A DNA stretch of 35,989 nt. Source: a bacterium (GTDB lineage Bacteria; Ratteibacteria; UBA8468; B48-G9; DSTR01). The stretch is from contig JAKPFT010000083.1 of assembly GCA_029551285.1 (NCBI GenBank), forward strand, positions 1 through 35,989. The letters run 5' to 3'. The first letter of the stretch is position 1, and the number at the start of each line of letters is the position of its first letter. The translations under genes and the position numbers were made by a program. The notes beneath the pieces were generated by a model, which had not been told where the DNA came from, made no database searches, and was given only the letters and a program-made list of their open reading frames with translations. This document shows positions 1 through 6,289 of this stretch, piece by piece.

Positions 1-16
1 AAGAAGAGAAAGGTAG

Positions 17-279
17 TGTCAAAAAAGGAACAAAAGAAGAATGAAAAGAAAGGGAACAAACTGGCTCACTCAGAATGCTCCGGCACAGACAAGGACTACG
101 CCGAAATCGGTAGCTCGGCGAACTCGCTCGCCCGGTGGCGAATTCAGACACCGCCGAGTAAGGTATTGCGTCCCGGATGGAATTGTCCGGGCCGCTTACC
201 GAACGCGTGCGCTTTTCGTCTTGTCTTGTATCTGTGCCTTCGCCAATCGTTCGCCAGTTATTCCCTCCCTTTTTTGACA
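17..279. mobile_element. 263-bp foldback (MITE-like) repeat, complete copy
   Basis: Perfect 12-bp terminal inverted repeats, TGTCAAAAAAGG at 17-28 and CCTTTTTTGACA at 268-279, give TG...CA ends. Further complementary pairs are nested inside: 59-65 with 253-259 (AACTGGC), 82-93 with 225-238 (GGCACAGA/TCTGTGCC plus CAAG/CTTG with a 2-nt bulge), 107-112 with 197-202 (TCGGTA/TACCGA), 114-120 with 152-158 (CTCGGCG/CGCCGAG), 128-132 with 137-141, and 172-177 with 186-191 (CCCGGA/TCCGGG, 8-nt loop). A second copy begins at 35791, ungapped over 204 bases (12-215 against 35786-35989) with 15 mismatches by my count. No transposase is present, so a non-autonomous element is inferred. No target-site duplication is visible. 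It could instead be a structured RNA or a chromosomal protein-binding repeat. Confidence 0.75.
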
Positions 280-384
280 GGGGGAGGATAAGAGATTTCA
301 AACCATTGACGGAAAAAAGAGACTTAAAAGCAAAAATCAACTTAAAGCCTTTGACAGAACCGGATGGAAAAGCAGGGGTCAGGA
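280..384 (+). promoter_or_regulatory. ilvH leader region with repeated TTGAC hexamers
   Basis: This stretch between the repeat and ilvH holds no gene. TTGACA-like hexamers occur at 274-279 (inside the right terminal repeat, pointing outward), 306-311 and 351-356. None has a convincing TATAAT partner at 16-18 bp, so I do not call a promoter. A start at 385 is preceded by AGGGG at 374-378, a good ribosome binding site. ilvB, which normally sits just upstream of ilvH, is not here. Confidence 0.3.
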
Positions 385-900
385 ATGAAGGCTAATAAAT
401 CTGGAAACAACCAGCAGCCGCATATTATTTCGGTGGCTGTGGAAAATAGATTTGGCGTTCTGGCCAGGATTGCCGGTCTTTTTTCCGCCCGGGGTTACAA
501 CATTGATAGTCTCTGTGTGGCGGAAACCGAAGACCCTACTATTTCCTTGATGACCATTGTGGTCAAAGGGGATGAAAAGATTCTGGAGCAGATTTACAAG
601 CAGCTAAACAAACTGGTGGATGTTATCAAGGTACAGGATATTACCGGCCAGGAATTTATTGACCGGGAACTGGTGCTGGTCAAAGTTCATGCGGCCAACT
701 CCACGTCCCGGCTGGAAATTATGCAACTGGTCTCAATTTTTCGGGCCAGGGTGGTGGATGTGGGCAAGAAGACGCTGACCCTGGAAGTGGTGGGCAGTAG
801 TCCCAAGGTGAAGGCAATATTAGAACTTCTCCGGTCTTTTGGCATCCGGGAGATTGTTCGCACCGGCAGAATTGCCATTGGCCGGGAATTCGGAAAATAA
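385..900 (+). CDS. ilvH: acetolactate synthase small (regulatory) subunit
   Basis: Regulatory subunit of acetohydroxyacid synthase, which makes acetolactate or acetohydroxybutyrate from pyruvate for valine, leucine and isoleucine synthesis; it activates the catalytic subunit and confers feedback control by valine. The 171-residue product has an N-terminal ACT domain (about residues 12-87, with NRFGVLARIAGLFSARGYNI) followed by the usual small-subunit C-terminal domain; length is normal. I chose ATG 385 over ATG 364 because AGGGG lies 6 nt upstream of 385 while 364 has no ribosome binding site. ilvC follows after 32 nt, as in many ilvBHC operons. The catalytic ilvB is missing from the expected upstream position, which the repeat element occupies. 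Confidence 0.93.
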   Translation: MKANKSGNNQQPHIISVAVENRFGVLARIAGLFSARGYNIDSLCVAETEDPTISLMTIVVKGDEKILEQIYKQLNKLVDVIKVQDITGQEFIDRELVLVKVHAANSTSRLEIMQLVSIFRARVVDVGKKTLTLEVVGSSPKVKAILELLRSFGIREIVRTGRIAIGREFGK

Positions 901-932
901 CAGGCTTGTCGGGTTTCTAACCAGGAGGGAAG

Positions 933-1925
933 ATGGCCCAGATTTACTACGACAGGGATGCGGACCTTAGTATTTTGAAGGGCAAGAAAGTGGGCATTGT
1001 GGGTTACGGAAGTCAGGGCAGGGCTCATGCCCTCAATCTGCGAGATAGCGGAGTAGAAGTGGTGGTGAGCGAACTGCAGGGAACGGCTAACTGGGAGAAG
1101 GCCAGAAAAGATAAATTCATGCCCTGTTCCGCTGCTGAAGCAACCAGCCAGTGTGACCTTATTATGATGTTAGTTCAGGATAACGTTCAGCCAGCCGTTT
1201 ACCAGAGTGAGATCGCACCGAGGCTGGAAGAGGGAAAGGCTCTGGGTTTTGCCCATGGTTTTTCCATTCACTTCAACCAGATTGTTCCGCCTTCCTCGGT
1301 GGATGTTTTCATGGTGGCTCCAAAAGGACCAGGGGATTTAGTTCGGGAGCAGTTTGTTCAGGGGAAGGGTGTGCCCTGTCTGGTAGCTGTGTACCAGAAC
1401 TTCACCGGCCAGGCCTTGAAGATTTCCCTGGCCTATGCGAAGGCCCTAGGTGGAACCAGGTGTGGCGTGGTGGAGACAACCTTTAAGGAAGAAACAGAGA
1501 CAGACCTGTTCGGAGAACAGGCGGTCTTATGCGGTGGAGTAACTGAGCTTATCCGGGCAGCCTTTGATACCCTGGTGGAAGCCGGTTACCAGCCGGAACT
1601 GGCTTATTATGAAACCTGTCACGAGTTGAAACTGATCGTGGACCTCATTGTTGAGCGCGGCATTCAGGGTATGAGAAAGGTGATCAGTGATACGGCGGAA
1701 TATGGTGATATGACGCGCGGTCCGCGTCTTATCAATGAAGCGGTCCGGCAGGAGATGAAAAAACTGCTGGTGGAGATTCAGAACGGAGAATTTGCCAGAG
1801 AATGGATCTTGGAAAACCGGGTAGGTCGGCCGGTTTTTAACGCCCTGGAGAAGAAAGCCGAGGCTCATCTGATTGAAACTGTGGGCAGAAAGATGCGGGA
1901 AATGATGCCCTGGCTGAAAAAGTAG
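933..1925 (+). CDS. ilvC: ketol-acid reductoisomerase, class I
   Basis: Converts acetolactate or acetohydroxybutyrate to the dihydroxy acid by Mg2+-dependent alkyl migration and reduction. The 330 residues are the class I length. GYGSQG (24-29) is the Rossmann turn. The metal ligands lie in [15 protein letters not shown] and YYETCHE, and SDTAEYG holds the substrate serine. The ribosome binding site AGGAGGGA precedes ATG 933. The beta2-alphaB loop (residues 46-53, SELQGTAN) lacks the Arg and Ser residues that bind the NADPH 2'-phosphate in typical class I enzymes (consensus near GLRxGSxS) and carries a Glu instead, so NADH use or dual specificity is possible; this is inference. It follows ilvH in the same operon. 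Confidence 0.96.
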   Translation: MAQIYYDRDADLSILKGKKVGIVGYGSQGRAHALNLRDSGVEVVVSELQGTANWEKARKDKFMPCSAAEATSQCDLIMMLVQDNVQPAVYQSEIAPRLEEGKALGFAHGFSIHFNQIVPPSSVDVFMVAPKGPGDLVREQFVQGKGVPCLVAVYQNFTGQALKISLAYAKALGGTRCGVVETTFKEETETDLFGEQAVLCGGVTELIRAAFDTLVEAGYQPELAYYETCHELKLIVDLIVERGIQGMRKVISDTAEYGDMTRGPRLINEAVRQEMKKLLVEIQNGEFAREWILENRVGRPVFNALEKKAEAHLIETVGRKMREMMPWLKK

Positions 1926-1947
1926 TTCAGCAGACAATTATTTTTAA

Positions 1948-2514
1948 ATGAGGATATTTATCGCTATCTGGCTATCAGAGGAAACAAGAAAGGCACTGTT
2001 GTCTGCCCAGAAGGTTCTACTCAATCGTTTTCCCCAGGCCAGAGCGGTACCACCGGATAATCTGCATCTGACGCTGAAGTTTTTAGGCGAGGTAAGTGCC
2101 CCGGAGATGGAGAAGGTGAGTGGCGTCCTGGGTGAAGTTGCTTCCCTGTTTCCTCCCTTTTCTCTAACGGTCAAAACTGCCGGTGTTTTCCCGGAAAGAG
2201 GTCCGGTGCGACTCTTATGGGTGGGTGCTGAGGGTTCAGGGTTGCCTGCCAGAATTAACCGGCAGCTGGAGGGCAATCTGGAAAAGTATGGTTACCCGGC
2301 GGAAAACAGATTTCGCGAGCACATCACAGTAATTCGTTTTCGCACCGCGCCGCAGCGCAGCGAGATTCAGTCAATTATCAACCAATGGCAGGAGAAGACT
2401 TTCGGTCAAACAGAGGTTAAGGAGTTAGCCCTGGTGGAAAGCCGTTTAACTCCAGAAGGCTCTATTTATACTACTCTGAAAAGTTTCCCGCTTACAGGTA
2501 ACCAGCGGTTTTAA
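1948..2514 (+). CDS. thpR: RNA 2',3'-cyclic phosphodiesterase (2'-5' RNA ligase family)
   Basis: Member of the 2H phosphoesterase superfamily; relatives hydrolyse RNA 2',3'-cyclic phosphates and ligate or open 2'-5' linkages. Both catalytic HxT/Sx motifs are visible: HLTL at residues 40-43 and HITV at 125-128. The 188-residue length and the N-terminal RIFIAIWL strand match the family. ATG 1948 has no clear ribosome binding site; it lies 22 nt after ilvC and may be translated by coupling. thpR close upstream of recA is a recurrent arrangement in bacteria (often cinA-thpR-recA); cinA is absent here. Confidence 0.9.
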   Translation: MRIFIAIWLSEETRKALLSAQKVLLNRFPQARAVPPDNLHLTLKFLGEVSAPEMEKVSGVLGEVASLFPPFSLTVKTAGVFPERGPVRLLWVGAEGSGLPARINRQLEGNLEKYGYPAENRFREHITVIRFRTAPQRSEIQSIINQWQEKTFGQTEVKELALVESRLTPEGSIYTTLKSFPLTGNQRF

Positions 2515-2522
2515 CCGTTTGG
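2502..2522. promoter_or_regulatory. palindrome upstream of recA (candidate operator or hairpin)
   Basis: CGGTT-TT-AACCG at 2506-2517 is flanked by CCA (2502-2504) and TGG (2520-2522), forming an interrupted 21-bp palindrome that includes the thpR stop codon and sits about 20 nt before the recA start. It does not match the classical LexA boxes of E. coli or B. subtilis. It could be a lineage-specific SOS operator, a weak hairpin or chance; there is no U-tract to make it a terminator. Confidence 0.3.
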
Positions 2523-2541
2523 ACCTCTTAAGGAGGCGGCT

Positions 2542-3540
2542 ATGGATAAGGATAAAGCTCTCTCGCTGGCAATTGACCAGATTGAAAAGGAGTTTGGTAA
2601 GGGGGCCATTATGCGTCTGGGGGAGAAGGCCCACATTGAGGTTGAGGTCATTCCCACAGGAGCGCTCTCCCTGGACCTGGCACTCGGAGTCGGAGGTATT
2701 CCCCGGGGCCGGGTAATAGAGATTTTTGGCCAGGAAGCCTCGGGAAAAACAACTCTGGCTCTGCACATTCTGGCAGAAGCCCAGAAAAAGGGTGGTCAGG
2801 TAGCCTTTATTGATGCCGAGCATGCCCTGGACCCGGCCTACGCCCGAAGGCTGGGAGTTAATCTGGATGACCTGTTAATCAGTCAGCCTGATACCGGGGA
2901 GCAGGCCCTGGAGATTGCCGAAGCCCTTATCCGAAGCAATGCCATTGATGTGGTGGTGATTGATTCGGTAGCCGCTCTGGTGCCGCGAGCGGAACTGGAA
3001 GGCGAAATGGGAGAAGCCGTCATGGGATTGCAGGCCCGGCTCATGTCCCAGGCGCTGCGGAAGTTAACCGGGTACATCAGCAAGTCAAAGACAGCGGCCA
3101 TTTTTATCAACCAGGTAAGGGAGAAGATTGGTGTTTTCTTTGGCAATCCGGAGACGACACCGGGTGGCCGGGCGCTCAAGTTTTATGCTTCAGTCCGTCT
3201 GGAAGTGAGAAGAATTGAGAGTATAAAATCAGGCAACGACATCATCGGGAGTACCGTCAGAGTCAAAGTGGTCAAGAACAAGGTGGCCCCGCCTTTTCGG
3301 GAAGCGGAAGTTGACATCTATTATGGACAGGGCATTTCCCGGGAGAGTTCGCTCCTGGATGCCGGTCTGGCTTACCGGGTGATAGAGAAAAAGGGTTCCT
3401 ATTTTAATTACGGGGATAAAGCCCTTGGCCAGGGGAAGGAAGCCGTTATAAAGAGACTGAAAGAGGAACCAGAACTGGCAGCCAGAATCGAAAAGGAGAT
3501 CAGGGAGAAGGCCGTGGCGACGCGGCCGCAGAAAGAGTAA
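2542..3540 (+). CDS. recA: recombinase A
   Basis: Forms the nucleoprotein filament for homologous recombination and SOS induction. The 332 residues include the Walker A GQEASGKT (63-70), Walker [11 protein letters not shown] (137-146), the L1 loop region around [19 protein letters not shown], the QVREK switch (191-195) and L2 with [17 protein letters not shown] stands 8 nt before ATG 2542. The C-terminus ends [10 protein letters not shown] and lacks the strongly acidic tail of E. coli RecA, a tail known to damp filament activity. recX, the usual neighbour and inhibitor, appears 2.3 kb downstream after two unrelated genes. Confidence 0.98.
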   Translation: MDKDKALSLAIDQIEKEFGKGAIMRLGEKAHIEVEVIPTGALSLDLALGVGGIPRGRVIEIFGQEASGKTTLALHILAEAQKKGGQVAFIDAEHALDPAYARRLGVNLDDLLISQPDTGEQALEIAEALIRSNAIDVVVIDSVAALVPRAELEGEMGEAVMGLQARLMSQALRKLTGYISKSKTAAIFINQVREKIGVFFGNPETTPGGRALKFYASVRLEVRRIESIKSGNDIIGSTVRVKVVKNKVAPPFREAEVDIYYGQGISRESSLLDAGLAYRVIEKKGSYFNYGDKALGQGKEAVIKRLKEEPELAARIEKEIREKAVATRPQKE

Positions 3541-3567
3541 GAAAAATCCAGAACCTGGAGGAAAACG

Positions 3568-4731
3568 ATGAAGGAAATAAAAATTGCTCTGGTGGGTTAT
3601 AAGTTTATGGGGAAAGCACATTCTTTTGCTTACAGAAACGCCGGTGTTTTCTTTGACCTTCCGGCCAGGCCAGTGATGCAGGTGCTCTGTGGACGAAGCG
3701 AGAAGCCTTTGCGGATAGCCTGTGAAAAGTTCGGCTGGGCGGAGTTTGAAACAGACTGGAAGAAGGTGGTGAAAAGGTCAGATATTGATCTGATTGATGT
3801 GGCTACACCTCCCAATGCTCACAAGGATATTGTGATTGAGGCGGCCAGAGAAGGAAAAGTCGTCTTCTGTGAAAAACCGCTGGCTGCCACGCTGGATGAC
3901 GCCTACGCGATGCTGGACGCGGTTGAGCGATACGGGGTGAAGCACGCTCTTTGTTTTAATTATCGCAAGTTACCGGCAGTGGCTCTGGCCCACCAGTTAA
4001 TCAGCCAGGGAAAATTGGGCAAGATTTATCATATGAGAGCCGTCTATCTTCAGGACTGGATTACTGACCCTGAATTTCCTCTGGTCTGGAGACTCCAGAA
4101 GGAGGTTGCCGGGTCCGGAGCCCATGGCGATCTAAATGCGCACCTGATCGACCTGGCCAGGTTTCTGGTAGGTGAGTTTGAGGAAGTGGTCGGACTCAGC
4201 CAGACCTTTGTCAGGGAACGGCCGCTTCTTGAGGAAAAAGGAGATTTGACCACGGGCCTGGTAGTTACGGAGAAATCGTCAAAAAAAGGAGCGGTTACGG
4301 TGGATGATGCCACACTGTTTCTGGCCAGGTTTGAAAATGGCGCGCTGGGTTCCTTTGAAGCCACCCGTTTTGCTCCTGGCAGAAAAAACGGGCAGCGGTT
4401 TGAAATCAACGGCAGCCGCGGCAGTCTTGTTTTTAACCTGGAGAATCTGAACGAATTACAGTTTTACAGTCAGGATGATCCGGAGAACCTGAGAGGCTTC
4501 CGGACAATTCTGACGACCGAGGCAGCCCATCCTTATGCGGGCAACTGGTGGCCGGCCGGTCACATCATTGGCTACGGAGAATCATTTGTGAATATGGTGG
4601 CTGACGTCATCTCCTCTGTGGCGACGAATCAGAACCCCAGCCCCAATTTTCATGATGGGGTTAGGTGTCAGGAAGTCTTGAAAGCCGTGGAAGATTCCAT
4701 CATCAAGCGTCAGTGGGTGAAGGTTAAGTAA
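3568..4731 (+). CDS. Gfo/Idh/MocA-family oxidoreductase
   Basis: Predicted NAD(P)-dependent sugar or inositol dehydrogenase. The N-terminal Rossmann motif is VGYKFMGKAHSFAY (residues 9-22), the conserved CEKPLA lies at 101-106 with its catalytic-region Lys, and GAHGDLNAHLIDLARFL (184-200) provides the Asp and His of the active site. The 387-residue length is normal for the two-domain family. ATG 3568 follows a GGAGG site. The substrate cannot be read from sequence; the family covers inositols, glucose-fructose, N-acetylated sugars and others. It sits between recA and recX with an HtrA-like protease, an unusual context that gives no metabolic hint. Confidence 0.88.
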   Translation: MKEIKIALVGYKFMGKAHSFAYRNAGVFFDLPARPVMQVLCGRSEKPLRIACEKFGWAEFETDWKKVVKRSDIDLIDVATPPNAHKDIVIEAAREGKVVFCEKPLAATLDDAYAMLDAVERYGVKHALCFNYRKLPAVALAHQLISQGKLGKIYHMRAVYLQDWITDPEFPLVWRLQKEVAGSGAHGDLNAHLIDLARFLVGEFEEVVGLSQTFVRERPLLEEKGDLTTGLVVTEKSSKKGAVTVDDATLFLARFENGALGSFEATRFAPGRKNGQRFEINGSRGSLVFNLENLNELQFYSQDDPENLRGFRTILTTEAAHPYAGNWWPAGHIIGYGESFVNMVADVISSVATNQNPSPNFHDGVRCQEVLKAVEDSIIKRQWVKVK

Positions 4732-4765
4732 ACCATGGTGGATTTCCCGGGGAGAGGAAGCCAGT

Positions 4766-5608
4766 ATGTCAAAACGGGCGGTCCTGGTCAGCCTGGTGGT
4801 GATTCTTATCGCCGGTCTGGTCATTATTTACTCCAGAGAGAAACGGCCCCGCCTTTCTAAGAAAGAGAGGCAACCGCTGCCGGTTGACAGCGAACTTCTT
4901 TCTCTGCAGAATGCCTTTGTTAGAATAGCCAGAAGTACCAGGCCAGCCGTGGTTCAGATAACTACGGAGAAGACGGTCACCTGGCGTTACTGGGATCCCT
5001 TTGGAGACCTGGAAGATTTTTTTTCTTCACCCTTTGAAGAATTTTTCCGGCCCCGTCGTGGGCCGCCGCGGATTCTCAAGAGAAAGGAGGGCACTCTTGG
5101 TTCTGGTTTCATTGTGGACCCCTCTGGCTATATTCTTACCAATTATCATGTCATTAAAGGTGTGGAAAAAATCTCAGTTAAGTTTCTTGACGACGAACAC
5201 CGTTACCCGGGTCAGGTGGCAGGAGTTGATGCTGGAACAGACCTGGCGCTTATCAGGGTCAGGACATCCAGAACACTAAAGGCGGTCTCCCCGGGAGATT
5301 CAGACAGAATTCAGGTAGGAGAATGGGTAATGGCCATCGGAAATCCCATGGGTCTGGAAGAGACGGTTACCGTTGGTGTAATCAGTGCCAAAGGCCGCCG
5401 GGGTTTCGGGATAACTCAGTATGAGGATTTTATCCAGACAGATGCAGCCATTAATCCGGGTAATTCTGGTGGTCCGCTGGTGAATATTGCGGGGCAGGTC
5501 ATCGGCATCAACACCTTCATTGTGGCGCCAGATGTAGCCCAGAACATCGGCTTTGCGATACCCATAAACATGGCCAGTCGTGTTTTCCCCCGGCTGGGGA
5601 AAAATTAG
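4766..5608 (+). CDS. HtrA/DegP-like serine protease, lacking a PDZ domain
   Basis: Trypsin-fold periplasmic or membrane-anchored protease of the DegP/DegS family. The N-terminus has a basic start and a single hydrophobic segment (about residues 5-22), likely a signal anchor. The catalytic triad is complete: His128 in TNYHV, Asp159 in DAGTDLAL, Ser234 in GNSGGPL. The protein ends at residue 280 right after the IGFAIPINMASRVFPRL strand-helix, where HtrA proteins normally enter the PDZ domain. The 240 bp downstream retain PDZ-like fragments in other frames (5605-5823). It is therefore either a truncated but active protease or a decaying gene. GAGAGGAAG before ATG 4766 serves as the ribosome binding site. 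Confidence 0.85.
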   Translation: MSKRAVLVSLVVILIAGLVIIYSREKRPRLSKKERQPLPVDSELLSLQNAFVRIARSTRPAVVQITTEKTVTWRYWDPFGDLEDFFSSPFEEFFRPRRGPPRILKRKEGTLGSGFIVDPSGYILTNYHVIKGVEKISVKFLDDEHRYPGQVAGVDAGTDLALIRVRTSRTLKAVSPGDSDRIQVGEWVMAIGNPMGLEETVTVGVISAKGRRGFGITQYEDFIQTDAAINPGNSGGPLVNIAGQVIGINTFIVAPDVAQNIGFAIPINMASRVFPRLGKN

Positions 5609-5823
5609 GGTACAACGCAATTACCCGGGAGTTTCGCTCCAGATGCTGGACGCAGGGATGCAGAAAAGGGGTCCAGGTAAGGATGTCCGGGAGGAAGGCC
5701 AGCGTGAACATTTACGGATGGCCATCAGCAGGGAAAACTGATTGCTCCGGGACCTGCGGGAGCTCAGTTAAGCCCTAACCAGATTCTGGCCCGGTGAACC
5801 GTGCCTCTGGCGGTAAGACCGGG
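5605..5823 (+). pseudogene. candidate decayed PDZ domain of the upstream HtrA
   Basis: Removing one A from the run at 5600-5604 would extend the protease through GKIR..YPGVSLQML, which resembles the HtrA linker plus first PDZ strand (typically GKV-RRGYLGVSLQ), up to a TGA at 5739. An overlapping frame then reads GKLIAPGPAGAQLSPNQILAR, recalling the PDZ segment V-PGSPA-AGL-PGDVIL, before another stop; a third frame continues VNRASGGK. This looks like a PDZ domain broken by at least two frameshifts. The match was made by eye and is moderate only. The rest of 5609-5848 holds nothing else recognisable. Confidence 0.4.
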
Positions 5824-5848
5824 AAGTAAACTTGCTGGCTGAGCATCG

Positions 5849-6289
5849 GTGAAAGGTAAGAGACTGCTGAGTTATGCTTTAAGATTACTGGGCCGACGGG
5901 ATTACACCAGGGCAGAAATGCTGGCTCACCTTATGAAAATGGGAGACTGTCCTGAGGAAGTGGAGAATGTCATTGAATTTCTTGAAAAAAAGAGATATTT
6001 GAATGATGAACAACTGGCCGTGCGATTAATAGAAGAGCAACTTGGAAAGGGCCGTGGTTTGTGGCGCATTCGGGCATTGTTAGAAAGGCGTGGTCTCAAG
6101 CACGAATTGATTGATAAACTGATGGATAGTTTTGACTTTGAAAAAGAACTCAGGGCCGCCAGAGATTATCTTCGGAAGCGGCTGGCTCAGCGCAGGAAAA
6201 TCTCCGTACTGACGCTCCGCAGTCGCGGTTTTTCATCGGAAACAATGGAACGACTGAGGAAATTTTACCATGATTCAGAAGAGTGCTGA
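5849..6289 (+). CDS. recX: RecX regulatory protein
   Basis: RecX binds RecA filaments and modulates, usually inhibits, their recombinase and ATPase activity. The 146-residue protein shows the tandem three-helix repeats of the family, including LLGRRDYTRAEMLAHL, VIEFLEKKRYLNDEQLA and KGRGLWRIRALLERRG, and is near the short end of family length. The start is GTG 5849; an in-frame TGA lies three codons upstream, so no longer form exists. The last 20 nt overlap alaS. The recA...recX-alaS order is widespread, but here two genes intervene between recA and recX. Confidence 0.88.
   Translation: MKGKRLLSYALRLLGRRDYTRAEMLAHLMKMGDCPEEVENVIEFLEKKRYLNDEQLAVRLIEEQLGKGRGLWRIRALLERRGLKHELIDKLMDSFDFEKELRAARDYLRKRLAQRRKISVLTLRSRGFSSETMERLRKFYHDSEEC

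Noticed and set aside
16-291. 91-codon frame across the left repeat starting at GTG 16
   Set aside because: The same frame hits a TAA early in the right copy, and the region is better explained as a folded repeat.
351-379. TTGACA at 351 as an ilvH promoter
   Set aside because: No acceptable -10 at 16-18 bp; a start there would lie inside the ribosome binding site.
687-1028. Antisense frame over ilvH-ilvC and many similar shadow frames opposite real genes
   Set aside because: Overlap strongly supported coding sequences on the other strand and show no motifs.
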